64,000 nt of DNA from Prevotellamassilia timonensis (lineage in GTDB: Bacteria > Bacteroidota > Bacteroidia > Bacteroidales > Bacteroidaceae): contig NZ_LT629844.1 in assembly GCF_900106785.1 (NCBI RefSeq), positions 503,105 to 567,104 on the forward strand, given 5' to 3'. Positions 7,777-16,722 of the stretch are shown here, piece after piece (the stretch's first letter is position 1; each line of letters opens with the position of its first letter). The notes beneath the pieces were generated by a model. It was not told where the DNA came from. It did no database searches and saw only the letters and a program-made list of their open reading frames with translations. The position numbers were made by a program, and so were the translations under genes.

Positions 7777-8868
7777 ATGGAACAGAAAGATTTGCAGCAC
7801 ATTGCCAATCAGTTCGAGATTAACGGTACAGTGGCCGAAGTAAAGCCTCTTGGCAACGGCCTTATCAATACAACCTACAAGGTGACAACGGCCGAGGCCG
7901 ATGCACCCGATTATGTGCTCCAGCACATTAACAATGCCATATTTCCCGATGTGGACATGTTGATGAACAACATTGTGGCTGTGACCACCCATATCCGTAA
8001 AAAGCTTGAGGCAAAGCACACCGACGACATCGACCGCAAGGTGCTGCACTTTGTACCCTGCAAGGATGGCAAGTACTACTACATCTTCGATAACAAGTAT
8101 TGGCGCGTAATGGTGCTCATACCCGATGCAGTATCTAAGACAGGTGTAACCCCCGAAGGTTCAAAGATTGTGGGCGAAACATTTGGCGACTTCCAGGCCA
8201 TGCTGGCAGATATCCCTGTGCAGTTGGGTGAGACCATTAAGGACTTCCACAACATTGAGTTCCGCTTGCAGCAGTTCCACGATGCAGTTAAGGAAGACAA
8301 GATGGGTCGTGCAGCCGGTGTGAAGGATATTATCGACGAAATAGAAAAGCGTGCCGACGACATGTGCCGCAGCGAGCGCCTTTACCGTGAAGGCAAATTG
8401 CCCAAGCGCATTGCACACTGCGATACCAAAATTGACAATATCCTTTTCGACAAGAACGACAACGTGCTTTGCGTTATCGACCTCGACACCGTTATGCCGA
8501 GCTTCATCTTCTCAGACTTTGGCGATTTCCTTCGTTCAGCTGCCAACACCCAGCCCGAGGATAGTCCGGAATATGACAAAATCGAATTCCGCATGGACAT
8601 CTTCAAGTCGTTCACCGAAGGTTATCTGAAGACGGCGCGTGCCTTCCTCACCCCCATCGAAATCGAGAACTTGCCCTACGCTGCCAAGCTCTTCCCCTAC
8701 ATGCAGTTGGTGCGTTTCTTTGCCGACTACCTCAATGGCGATACTTACTACAAAATTCAGTATCCCGAGCACAACCTCGTGCGTTCACGCAACCAGCTCA
8801 CTTTGCTCAAGCGTGCTGAGGAGAAGGAACCCGAAATGGTAGCTTTCATCAAGCAGCAGCTTGCATAA
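7777..8868 (+). CDS. APH-family sugar kinase, N-acetylhexosamine kinase-like
   Basis: 363 aa, cytosolic. It has the aminoglycoside-phosphotransferase/choline-kinase fold: nucleotide-binding loop near PLGNGLINTTYKV, catalytic motif HCDTKIDNILFD around residue 212-223 (His-x-Asp with the metal-binding Asn), and IDLDTVMPS as the metal-binding Asp. Length and C-terminal layout resemble NahK-type N-acetylhexosamine 1-kinases (about 360 aa). Homologues in Bacteroidetes are usually annotated only as phosphotransferases. The substrate is inferred, not shown. Confidence 0.75.
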   Translation: MEQKDLQHIANQFEINGTVAEVKPLGNGLINTTYKVTTAEADAPDYVLQHINNAIFPDVDMLMNNIVAVTTHIRKKLEAKHTDDIDRKVLHFVPCKDGKYYYIFDNKYWRVMVLIPDAVSKTGVTPEGSKIVGETFGDFQAMLADIPVQLGETIKDFHNIEFRLQQFHDAVKEDKMGRAAGVKDIIDEIEKRADDMCRSERLYREGKLPKRIAHCDTKIDNILFDKNDNVLCVIDLDTVMPSFIFSDFGDFLRSAANTQPEDSPEYDKIEFRMDIFKSFTEGYLKTARAFLTPIEIENLPYAAKLFPYMQLVRFFADYLNGDTYYKIQYPEHNLVRSRNQLTLLKRAEEKEPEMVAFIKQQLA

Positions 8869-8948
8869 ACCCTTAAAGGAAGTCAAGTTGAAGGGGCGTC
8901 CCAATCAACTTGCCGGTCTTTGAGTTAAATCAGACGCTAATAAAAAAT

Positions 8949-8993
8949 AACTGAGTCCACTTTGAAGAACAACTTCTTAAAGTGGACTCAGTT
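8949..8993. terminator. Terminator-like hairpin after the kinase-like gene
   Basis: AACTGAGTCCACTTT (8949-8963) and its perfect complement (8979-8993), with an inner GAAG/CTTC pairing. It starts 80 nt after the stop at 8868. There is no T-tract, but the stem is strong. Confidence 0.6.
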
Positions 8994-9101
8994 GTATAAT
9001 AAACTCTTTTATCAAATAAAAGCCGACTTCATAAAATAATGTAGTTGGCTTTATTTTATTCGGGCGGAAGTTTTCTTGTTGTAGAGTGGAAAGAAAAGGG
9101 A

Positions 9102-9206
9102 ATGACCGTGAACGAGATGCTTGACCTTGAAAATCTGTTCCACATAACCCAAACGGAAACAGCATTGTTTGAGCTTTTGAAGATGATATCTAAAATTCAG
9201 CCGTGA
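9102..9206 (+). CDS. Possible small ORF or gene remnant, 34 aa
   Basis: ATG at 9102 to TGA at 9206 gives MTVNEMLDLENLFHITQTET followed by a Leu-rich helix. It looks like the N-terminus of a helical regulatory protein. It stands alone in a 900-nt gap (8869-9755) that otherwise holds only repeats, so it may be the remnant of a gene lost when the island was built. No family is recognised. Confidence 0.25.
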   Translation: MTVNEMLDLENLFHITQTETALFELLKMISKIQP

Positions 9207-9276
9207 ACAATGAGCAAAGAGTCATCTCCCCATCATTGTATGGTTTCGATACAAATGATTAACCAAGTTATCCACT

Positions 9277-9305
9277 ATCAAAGGTGGTAAGTTACCACCT
9301 TTGAT
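9277..9305. repeat. 29-nt perfect palindrome
   Basis: ATCAAAGGTGGTAA, a central G, then the exact complement. It could be a protein-binding site or a very short hairpin. It lies 29 nt before the MITE-like element. Confidence 0.55.
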
Positions 9306-9333
9306 GGTGGTAAATAAAGCATCGAATAATATG

Positions 9334-9522
9334 ATAAGTAGGTGTTCAAAATTATTTTTACATTGAAAGTGCATTATCGGGGTGCAGATGTTCCCTTCGG
9401 GTGAGGGAGCATAGCGGGCTATGTGACCGAGGCCGAAGGAAACAGATGTACCTCGAGAATGTGCTTTCAATGTGAAAATGACACCTACTGATTATATAAA
9501 ATAATTTTGAACACCTACTTAT
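9334..9522. mobile_element. MITE-like element with perfect 25-bp terminal inverted repeats
   Basis: The 189-bp element begins ATAAGTAGGTGTTCAAAATT (25 nt, 9334-9358) and ends with the exact reverse complement (9498-9522). A second, inner inverted repeat (ACATTGAAAGTGCATT near 9360, AATGTGCTTTCAATGT near 9460) is present. There is no coding capacity. Fragments resembling its right end recur at 4029-4071 and, more weakly, at about 2007 and 58955, so this is a host repeat family. No clear target duplication is seen. Confidence 0.75.
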
Positions 9523-9664
9523 TAGGAATACACTTTGCATTATTGTGTGCATTGCGTTGATAATCAGTGTTATGGTGTTGTTTGATAACAACCTTGATAA
9601 TTCTGCTGGAATCAACAGATATTGCTAAAAGTAGCGACCGAATCAAACAACTGTATCTATTCTT

Positions 9665-9733
9665 GTGTAATTCTTACGTAAAAGATTTGGTTGGTGGCGT
9701 TTATTGTGTATATTTGCAGTGTAAAATTTACAC
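9665..9733 (+). promoter_or_regulatory. Promoter and operator of the Nudix-regulator operon
   Basis: TTTG at 9686-9689, 19-nt spacer, TATATTTG at 9709-9716. A perfect 15-nt palindrome GTGTAAAATTTACAC covers 9719-9733, over the predicted transcript start, and an imperfect copy (GTGTAATTCTTACGT, 9665-9679) lies 54 nt upstream. A palindrome over the start point fits autorepression by the Nudix-type regulator encoded next. Confidence 0.6.
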
Positions 9734-9755
9734 AAGATATAGACGCAATGTAAAA

Positions 9756-10448
9756 ATGGAGCAAGAAATGTACAGTTACAAATATCCACATCCATCGGTA
9801 GCAACCGACTGTGTAATCTTTGGTTTTGATGGAATGAAATTAAAAGTATTGCTCATAGAACGAGGAGCAGAACCATACAAAGGGAAGTGGGCTTTTCCTG
9901 GTGGCTTTATGAAAATGGATGAATCTGCGGAGCAGGGGGCATTACGAGAACTAAAAGAAGAAACCAATCTGTCGCCTTATTATATAGAGCAATTTCATTG
10001 TTTCACTGATCCAAATCGTGATCCTCGTGAACGTGTCATCTCTATTGCCTTTTTCGCTCTTGTGAAGATTGCAGAAGTAAAAGGTGGCGATGATGCAGCC
10101 AAAGCGGAATGGTTCAGTATGGACGAAATACCACAACTGGCTTTTGATCATGACCTCATTCTTCGTATGGCATTAGATAAATTGCGTGAACGCATTCACT
10201 TCCAACCAATCGGTTTTGAATTATTGCCTAATAAATTCACATTAAAAGAACTCCAAATGCTATATGAGGCAATTTTAGGTGTAAACTTTGACCGACGCAA
10301 CTTTGCCAAGAAAATGCTTTACCTCGACATTCTCACTCAATTAGAGGAAACTGTCTGGCCTACTCCTAAACGTAAAGCATATCTATTTAGTTTTAATCGT
10401 GAGAAATACGATGAGCTAAAACAGAAAGGCTTTAAGTTAGAATTTTAA
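9756..10448 (+). CDS. Nudix-domain transcriptional regulator (NrtR-like)
   Basis: 230 aa. The N-terminal Nudix domain carries the box G50-x5-E56-x7-R64-E65-L66-x-E68-E69, with Asn71 where Gly is usual. A C-terminal part of about 80 aa (from PIGFELLPNKFTLKELQMLYEAIL) matches the winged-helix region of NrtR-type regulators. Such proteins bind ADP-ribose or related nucleotides and repress NAD or sugar genes. The catalytic Glu residues are kept, so hydrolase activity is possible. It is the first gene of a four-gene same-strand cluster, with the next gene 4 nt downstream. The start at 9756 follows the promoter and removes a 63-residue spurious extension. Confidence 0.85.
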   Translation: MEQEMYSYKYPHPSVATDCVIFGFDGMKLKVLLIERGAEPYKGKWAFPGGFMKMDESAEQGALRELKEETNLSPYYIEQFHCFTDPNRDPRERVISIAFFALVKIAEVKGGDDAAKAEWFSMDEIPQLAFDHDLILRMALDKLRERIHFQPIGFELLPNKFTLKELQMLYEAILGVNFDRRNFAKKMLYLDILTQLEETVWPTPKRKAYLFSFNREKYDELKQKGFKLEF

Positions 10449-10452
10449 CACT

Positions 10453-10728
10453 ATGGCTACGTTAAGAGGTTATAAATGCACAAAGTGCGGATATGTAGTT
10501 ATGGCAGACGCAAGCGTCTACGAAGCTTTTATGTTTGTGACTAATTACTACTTCTTCTGTTCACATTGCAATGATATAGTAAAGGTGCCATTGCAAGAAC
10601 AATATCCAATTTGCCCAAAATGTGGGCGAATGGATGGGCTTCGCACATGGAATTCTGTAGAAGGGCATTGTCCAAAATGTGGCAAATCAAAATTGAGTGA
10701 AAAAGGAAAACTAATAATGGCAGACTAA
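10453..10728 (+). CDS. Small double zinc-ribbon protein
   Basis: 91 aa with four CxxC knuckles: CTKC near residue 9, CSHC near 36, CPKC near 55 and CPKC near 74. They are arranged as two zinc ribbons, and the ends carry no other domain. Four nt after the regulator gene, so almost certainly in its operon. Such small proteins are often nucleic-acid or protein adaptors. The specific role is unknown. Confidence 0.75.
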   Translation: MATLRGYKCTKCGYVVMADASVYEAFMFVTNYYFFCSHCNDIVKVPLQEQYPICPKCGRMDGLRTWNSVEGHCPKCGKSKLSEKGKLIMAD

Positions 10729-10749
10729 TAACCATTAAATGTAAAGACT

Positions 10750-11889
10750 ATGAAACTTAGAGATTTTTCGGCAACTCCCAATAAAATCACAGAGTTGTCA
10801 TGTTGCGAAGTTTTTGTGTTTGGTAGCAACCTTAAAGGCTATCATAGTGGTGGCGCAGCACGTGTGGCCATGGAAAAATTTGGCGCAGAATGGGGTGTTG
10901 GCGTTGGTCCTACAGGTCAATGTTATGCAATCCCCACTATGCAAGGTGATGTAGAAACTATTGAACCTTACGTAAATAGGTTTCTCGAATACGCCAAGAC
11001 ACATCAGAATAACAGATTTTTGGTTACACGCATAGGCTGTGGCATTGCAGGATTTGATGATATGTATATTGCACCGCTGTTTGAGGAAGCTGTGAACATT
11101 CCGAATATTGCACTACCCAAAATATGGTGGGATATTATAGGCAAAGAATGTGGCGTATGGCGTACAAGTCCATCATATTCAAATTTTCCAAAGGTATGGA
11201 CACTAAAAACTCTAAAAAAGTACACAACTCTACATAAATATGAGATTGGAGCTGGTGTCAAGACTTTCTTACCCGACCTGAAAGTTCGTTATATAAAGGG
11301 ACGTGGCGAGTTCGGCTATGCCAAGTTTGGCGATTTCTTCTTTGATAGAAACCAAATGTATGTATGGGAAACGGACGACAAATACGCCGAGGAGCATAAC
11401 GATGCAGTTGTTAGGGAAGTTTTCCATGACGAATGTAAAGGCAGAGGATATGTATGTCAAAGGATATATGCTGGTGTGCAAACCAATTTTCGAGACATCA
11501 ACGGTGAGATAATATACACAGGTGATGTCATTAAAGTACAAGAGAAGAATGATAACACACCACAATATCTGGCTTTAGGAGCCATGGGTGATGCTGATGG
11601 GAGTGGATTCTATGGCTTCATCCTCGATAATAATAGTTGGCTATTGACCGATTGCCTCAGAGAACAGGCCAGTATTACGCGAATAGGTACCGTCTATTAT
11701 CAAATTGGCAAAAATGAATTGGCGAGAGATGTTAATGAGCGTGTTATGGACTTCAATCTCGCAATAGAATCAGCAGAAGATCATGCGGTAAGAGTGCTTA
11801 TGACAAAATATACCCCGAACTTTGATCAGGAAAGATGGAAATACCAGGGATTGGAGATATTGGGCGTAGAAGAATTTGACTGGAGGTAA
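10750..11889 (+). CDS. Macro-like (A1S_2505-type) domain fused to a YopX-like domain
   Basis: 379 aa. Residues about 17-135 (EVFVFGSNLKGYHSGGAARVAMEKFG, then CYAIPTMQGD and FLVTRIGCGIAGF) match the macro-domain-like family typified by A1S_2505, expected to bind ADP-ribose-type ligands. A middle part (about 140-200) is not recognised. Residues about 230-325 (TNFRDINGEIIYTGDVIKV through ITRIGTVYYQ) resemble the phage YopX fold. It follows the zinc-ribbon gene by 21 nt. The pairing of an ADP-ribose-type regulator with a macro-like protein suggests a shared nucleotide ligand. Confidence 0.7.
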   Translation: MKLRDFSATPNKITELSCCEVFVFGSNLKGYHSGGAARVAMEKFGAEWGVGVGPTGQCYAIPTMQGDVETIEPYVNRFLEYAKTHQNNRFLVTRIGCGIAGFDDMYIAPLFEEAVNIPNIALPKIWWDIIGKECGVWRTSPSYSNFPKVWTLKTLKKYTTLHKYEIGAGVKTFLPDLKVRYIKGRGEFGYAKFGDFFFDRNQMYVWETDDKYAEEHNDAVVREVFHDECKGRGYVCQRIYAGVQTNFRDINGEIIYTGDVIKVQEKNDNTPQYLALGAMGDADGSGFYGFILDNNSWLLTDCLREQASITRIGTVYYQIGKNELARDVNERVMDFNLAIESAEDHAVRVLMTKYTPNFDQERWKYQGLEILGVEEFDWR

Positions 11890-11923
11890 CAAACGATTAA
11901 CACTATAATAAACAACTAATGAC

Positions 11924-12496
11924 ATGGCAAATAATCATGGACAAAACGCACGACTTGGAGCTATTGGAGAAAGCTACGTGCAGATGAGACTCATGCAGCA
12001 AGGCTGGGACGCATTTAATGCTAATAGCACATACAACAATTACAAATCGGTGGACATTATATGTCTAAGACCCGAAGATGCAAAGATGTGGAAGCCACGT
12101 ACTGCATTGATTCAGGTAAAAACGACAAAGGGAAAATCATTCCCTTTGGGATTTACAATAGACCAATGTTTAGACCTGGATTTTCTTAAGGAACGTGTTA
12201 TCGGCCCGTGGGTTTTTATCGCCGTAGATTCGGAGAATGACACGTCTACATTCAGATGTTATGTACTCACTCGTAATCAAGTGATAGAACTTGCTTACAA
12301 AGCTCATGATTGGTACAAGAACATGTGGAAGAGAGATAAAGACATAAAGGGTACTTCGGTAGCAGCCTTAAACGAAGTGTGGCTGTATGGCGAAATAAAG
12401 AAGTGTGAAGGCACGACACCCCAACATCCTGCGTTTGTAAATCCACTGAAAGGAGCACAAACAAAAGAAGCATGGGAAAACATCTGGACTGAGTAA
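11924..12496 (+). CDS. PD-(D/E)XK nuclease-like protein (DUF4365-like)
   Basis: 190 aa. The first 70 residues have the PD-(D/E)XK arrangement: Glu16 in GAIGESYVQMRL, Asp44 in YKSVDIICL and Gln64-Val65-Lys66 in ALIQVKTTKG. This resembles DUF4365-type and Holliday-junction-resolvase-like proteins. The variant QxK replaces ExK, which occurs in active members. The C-terminal half is helical and unassigned. Last gene of the cluster, 34 nt after the macro-like gene. It could cut DNA, or bind it if inactive. Confidence 0.6.
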   Translation: MANNHGQNARLGAIGESYVQMRLMQQGWDAFNANSTYNNYKSVDIICLRPEDAKMWKPRTALIQVKTTKGKSFPLGFTIDQCLDLDFLKERVIGPWVFIAVDSENDTSTFRCYVLTRNQVIELAYKAHDWYKNMWKRDKDIKGTSVAALNEVWLYGEIKKCEGTTPQHPAFVNPLKGAQTKEAWENIWTE

Positions 12497-12551
12497 TAAC
12501 AAAAAAAATCGAACTATACATGCGAACGCGCTCAAGCTTCAAACGCAACCT

Positions 12552-12682
12552 CTAATGGGGGCAACGCGTCCCGCGGAAAAATGCAATGCTCAAACACTAA
12601 ATAAAGGCTCTCAGACTGTGCTAATTATACTCATGTCTGTGAGCCTTTGCTTTAATTTTCACGGACGCGTTGTTCCCATTAG
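12552..12682. mobile_element. MITE-like element, CTAATGGGGG family, copy A
   Basis: Inverted ends: CTAATGGGGGCAACGCGTCC (12552-12571) and its complement with two mismatches (12663-12682). An internal hairpin (12603-12648, AAAGGCTC.. / ..GAGCCTTT) sits in the middle. No coding capacity. The family has a second full copy at 57002-57166 and a half copy at 17705-17732. The rest of the gap to the GH84 gene (12683-13040) holds only an octamer array and a promoter. Confidence 0.7.
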
Positions 12683-12827
12683 TACTTGTGTTTTTTGCAG
12701 CGCGTCTCAGGCAACTTAAAATTGAATACGGCCGAAAGTGAAGAGTGCAGGCAAATTGTACAAAAACTTGATAGTGCATTTTACAGCAGAACGTCAATGC
12801 TATATTAACGCGTTAGCAAACTTATCT

Positions 12828-12859
12828 GTTAACCCGTTAACTTGTCAATCTGTTTGCTA
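12828..12859 (+). repeat. Octamer repeat array upstream of the GH84 gene
   Basis: Four contiguous units: GTTAACCC, GTTAACTT, GTCAATCT, GTTTGCTA. Located 182 nt before the start at 13041, in gene orientation and upstream of the -7 box. Confidence 0.7.
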
Positions 12860-12965
12860 ATTCCGTCAACTGCGTTAAAGTGTCTGGCAGATGCGTTTAG
12901 AAGTTTGAATAAGCCCCATCTTGAACAATTCGTTGGCTTTTGGCAGATTTTTCACGAAAAATAAA

Positions 12966-12973
12966 TACCTTTG
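12966..12973 (+). promoter_or_regulatory. -7 promoter box of the GH84 gene
   Basis: TACCTTTG, 67 nt before the start at 13041. A TTTG lies 23 nt upstream (12939-12942), slightly farther than usual. The position rules out the in-frame start at 12921. Confidence 0.55.
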
Positions 12974-13040
12974 CGGGCAAAGGGCGCATGTGCGCCTTGC
13001 AAGTAGTTTTCAGCATCTAACAATAACCCTATACAATTCA

Positions 13041-16000
13041 ATGAAAAAGAAATCCTTATTTATAGGTATGGCCGCCCTCATCTTCCCCTCGACGATGATG
13101 GCGCAATACACCATCTATCCTGTGCCGCATGAGCAAACTGCTGGAACAGGCAAGGTGAGTTTTCCAACGGAGGTGACAGTGTCGTGCGACAAGGGCATTG
13201 ACCAGTCTACCAAGAATCGCTTGACAAACATTCTGTCAGCACATGGCATAACAGCCACATTCCTGGACGATGTTTCGTCCGTTGCGGCCAACATCTATCT
13301 GGGTGTGAATGGCACCAATGGTCGAGGCAATGCGGTGGCAGCCGAACTCGGTCTGTCACTCGACGTGCTGAGCAAGGAAGGCAAGTTTGACCGTCACATT
13401 GTGTCGCTCACCGATGGTGGGCAGGGTACTGCGCGCTTGCTGGTGTTGGGCGAGAACACCGATGCCACCTTCTGCGGACTGGCTTCGCTCGAGCAGATGC
13501 TCGACAATGGCATTGCAGACCTCGAGACTGTGACCATCAACGACTATGCCGACTTGAAGGAGCGCGGCATTATTGAGGGCTTTTATGGCAAACCTTACTC
13601 AAGCAGTGTGCGCAAGGACTTGTTGCGCTTCATGATGCGCTACAAAATGAACTGTTATGTGTACGGTCCCAAGAGCGACCCTTACCACTCAGGCAAGTGG
13701 GGGGAACCATATCCTACCGAACTGACAGAGAGCCAAAAGGCCTCAGGGTTTGTCTGCCAACAGGATTTGAAGGACTTTACGAGTGTGGCTGCCGATACCA
13801 AGGTAAGCGTGGTGTGGGCTATTCACCCGGGTAACGCCATCATGTACAGTGCCACGGTGGTGGATGACGTAATGAAGAAGTTTGGCAGTATGTACGACCT
13901 CGGTTTCCGTCAGTTTGCCATCTTTGCCGATGATGTGAATGTCCCTGGTGATGAGGCCACAATGAAGAAGACGGCCGACAATGTGGGTGCTATACAGCAT
14001 GCCATTGAGGATAAATGGAATATTGCGGGCGCCGATCCGGCAGATACGGTGAAGGCCCTGCGCTTTACACCGCAAATATATTGCCGCGCTTTTGCTGGCC
14101 CCGATTCTCAGTTTAACAGCTTCTTCCAGGCAATGAGCAGTTTGCCCGTCAATGTGACGGTTTATTATACCGGTGGCGGTGTGTGGTCGGTGCCCAATAA
14201 TAACGACCTCAACACGCTGCAGGCACAGTTTGGCCGCCAGGCCATCTGGTGGTGGAACTACCCCTGCAACGACAATGGCACAGGCCCCAGCGAGATATAC
14301 CCCCTGGACATGAAGAGCAACTTTGTGGACATGCCCAACGTGGGCGGTGGCAGCATTGCCAGCGAACTGACCGCCAGCAACCAGGGTATATTGTGCAACC
14401 CGATGGAGCAGGGTGATGCCTCGAAAACGGCCATATTCTCGGCTGGCGACTACTGCTGGAACAACAAGGGCTTTGACAACATGAAGTCGTGGGAGGCTTC
14501 GTTCAAAGGTGTACTGCCCGGCAATGAGTCGGCACAAAAGGCATACCGTTTCCTCGCCCCCTACTTGAGCAAGAACGACCCCGAATCACTCAACACGCTC
14601 ATCAGCGACTACAAGAAGAGTGGCGATGCCACAGCACTCAACGCCTTGATGGACGAGATTGTGAGCAACTGCGAGGTGATGTTGGCACTCGAAACCGCCG
14701 GTACCGAGAGCGAGCAACTGCTGCTTACCGACATCAAACCATGGGTGGTGCGTCTGCGCGACATGGCTATCACAACAAAGACCTTCCTGACTTGCAACAG
14801 CATGAGCAATGCAGAGGAAGCATGGTCAACCTATATGGGGACAAGCAAAAAGGCTGCTGCTCTGTCAACCGACGCGGCTTATATGACCAAGCACATGAGT
14901 GGCTTTGGCTCAGATGGCATCAGCACGTCCGAGCGTCTGACGCATGCGTCATATCGCTATCTTACCCCCTTCGTAACTGGCTACCTCAATGCCCACGCCG
15001 TAGACAATTTCTTTGCAAAAGGCAACAGCGTCAGCGTGTTTACTAACAATGCTGCAAATGCCGACAAGGCTTCGGTGCGTGGCGGTAGCAGCAATTTGTA
15101 TATCATGTCAACCTCTGCCCTCGAAATGGCAGATGGCGAATATGTGGGCATAGCATTGGCCAACCCCACGCGTTTGACAGCCATCAACTTCAAGAGCACG
15201 TTAGCTGATACTTATGAGGTGCTTTACAGCCTCGACGGCAAGGTGTGGAACAAGGTTGAAGCCGATGGCGCCGCCCCCGAGGGTTATGTGCATTATGTAG
15301 TGTTGGTGAACAAGAGCGGTGAAAAACAGACGCAGCGTTTCAGAGCCAATGTGTTCAGTATCGACCTTGCTACAAGCGCCGAGGTGGCCGGAGCGTCAGC
15401 CCCCGCTACCAACTATTGGCAAGATCACAATGCAACCTACCTCTACGACGGCAACTATAGCACCTATACTTGCTTGAACCGGGAACAGCAGGTGAACGAT
15501 GTGTACCAGATAAATCTGAAAAAGGCTGTAAACATTGAGAATGTGCGCATCTGTATGGGTACAACCAATGGTGATAATGCCAAGAAAGCATTGGTTCAAA
15601 TTTCAGAGGATAACAGCAAGTGGACATCGCTTAATGTAGCAGGTACCAAGAGTGTGGAGTACGGTATCGACCTGCCACAGAACAAGGTGGTTGCTACGGC
15701 AGATGGCGCAGACGTGATTGCTACAGACTTTATTCCGACTGATGCCAGTGGTAAGTTCAAACCGACTAAGGCCCGTTATGTGCGTTTCAAACTGACTGAA
15801 GTTCCAGACGGTAAAAAGTGGTTGCGCCTGAGTGAAATTGAGGTGAATGGCAAGCCTGCCAACGAACTTACGGCCATGCAGGACGAAAGTGGTATAAAAA
15901 TTGGCAATGCCACTGATGGTGATGCTTCAACCTCGACAAGTGTCTATACACTGACTACTGCCTCAGGTGGCGAGTTTGTGTACAACTTGTTGAATGCTGC

Positions 16001-16511
16001 ATACGTAAAAGCGGTAACTTTCTTCTGCACGCCCGAAACGGTTGACGGTCTCAAGTTTGCTGTGACAAACGACGGTACTACCTGGGACGACCTCGCTGCC
16101 GAGAGCAACAATGGTGTGGTGAAGGTCAGTCTCGGCGAGGACCAACGTGCTGCCAAGGCTATTAAGATTGTGTGGACTGGCAAGACGGTGCCCGCCATAC
16201 ACGAGGTGGCTGAAACAGCTGTTGATACGGACACGCCTCCTGTGGTTGACGGCATTGAGCAAGTGACAGCCGGCACCACAACGGGTGCTCCCATCATGAC
16301 ATTGGCCAATGGCATCGTCACGGCGCAATCAGCTCTTGGTCTGGCCAAGGCTGAGGCTTTCACAGCCGATGGCCGTTGTATCTTCAGCCAGTCATTGGGT
16401 GGTGTTAAGCAAGCTGTTATACCCGTAGCGGCTGGCGGTCAGCAAATGGTCATTGTAAAGGTGACCTTGGTTGACGGTACAGCCGAAACTGTCAAGGCTA
16501 TTATTAAGTAA
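13041..16511 (+). CDS. GH84 beta-N-acetylglucosaminidase with F5/8-type and C-terminal sorting domains
   Basis: 1156 aa, secreted (signal peptide MKKKSLFIGMAALIFPSTMM, cleavage near AQ). After a GH20b-like N-domain (about 25-160), the GH84 catalytic domain has EGFYGKPYS, the substrate loop YGPKSDPYHSGKW and the catalytic Asp pair D297-D298 in IFADDVNVPG. Around residue 770-1000 lie segments of the F5/8 type C (CBM32-like) kind. The last 80 residues (GIVTAQSALG... to ETVKAIIK) resemble a type IX secretion sorting tail. It removes N-acetylglucosamine from host or dietary glycans, probably at the cell surface, and could feed the N-acetylhexosamine-kinase-like enzyme at 7777. Confidence 0.9.
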   Translation: MKKKSLFIGMAALIFPSTMMAQYTIYPVPHEQTAGTGKVSFPTEVTVSCDKGIDQSTKNRLTNILSAHGITATFLDDVSSVAANIYLGVNGTNGRGNAVAAELGLSLDVLSKEGKFDRHIVSLTDGGQGTARLLVLGENTDATFCGLASLEQMLDNGIADLETVTINDYADLKERGIIEGFYGKPYSSSVRKDLLRFMMRYKMNCYVYGPKSDPYHSGKWGEPYPTELTESQKASGFVCQQDLKDFTSVAADTKVSVVWAIHPGNAIMYSATVVDDVMKKFGSMYDLGFRQFAIFADDVNVPGDEATMKKTADNVGAIQHAIEDKWNIAGADPADTVKALRFTPQIYCRAFAGPDSQFNSFFQAMSSLPVNVTVYYTGGGVWSVPNNNDLNTLQAQFGRQAIWWWNYPCNDNGTGPSEIYPLDMKSNFVDMPNVGGGSIASELTASNQGILCNPMEQGDASKTAIFSAGDYCWNNKGFDNMKSWEASFKGVLPGNESAQKAYRFLAPYLSKNDPESLNTLISDYKKSGDATALNALMDEIVSNCEVMLALETAGTESEQLLLTDIKPWVVRLRDMAITTKTFLTCNSMSNAEEAWSTYMGTSKKAAALSTDAAYMTKHMSGFGSDGISTSERLTHASYRYLTPFVTGYLNAHAVDNFFAKGNSVSVFTNNAANADKASVRGGSSNLYIMSTSALEMADGEYVGIALANPTRLTAINFKSTLADTYEVLYSLDGKVWNKVEADGAAPEGYVHYVVLVNKSGEKQTQRFRANVFSIDLATSAEVAGASAPATNYWQDHNATYLYDGNYSTYTCLNREQQVNDVYQINLKKAVNIENVRICMGTTNGDNAKKALVQISEDNSKWTSLNVAGTKSVEYGIDLPQNKVVATADGADVIATDFIPTDASGKFKPTKARYVRFKLTEVPDGKKWLRLSEIEVNGKPANELTAMQDESGIKIGNATDGDASTSTSVYTLTTASGGEFVYNLLNAAYVKAVTFFCTPETVDGLKFAVTNDGTTWDDLAAESNNGVVKVSLGEDQRAAKAIKIVWTGKTVPAIHEVAETAVDTDTPPVVDGIEQVTAGTTTGAPIMTLANGIVTAQSALGLAKAEAFTADGRCIFSQSLGGVKQAVIPVAAGGQQMVIVKVTLVDGTAETVKAIIK

Positions 16512-16630
16512 GTTCATGCGTAAGGGCGTTGACAGATACAGATATATTTGCCTGTAGTCTGTTGTAGCCTTTTCCTGCCAACTTATAATTCAGTCGGTGT
16601 TCGTCTACAACAAACGCTGATTGGTCTATT

Positions 16631-16662
16631 AAACTCCGAGGTAGTTGTCTATCTCGGAGTTT
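16631..16662 (+). terminator. Rho-independent terminator after the GH84 gene
   Basis: AAACTCCGAG (16631-16640), 12-nt loop, CTCGGAGTTT (16653-16662) followed by more T residues. It starts 120 nt after the stop. Confidence 0.85.
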
Positions 16663-16722
16663 TTTGCCAATTTTGCAACTGAAATAATAAACTAAACCGT
16701 GGCGGAATTTAGGGGGCAACTC

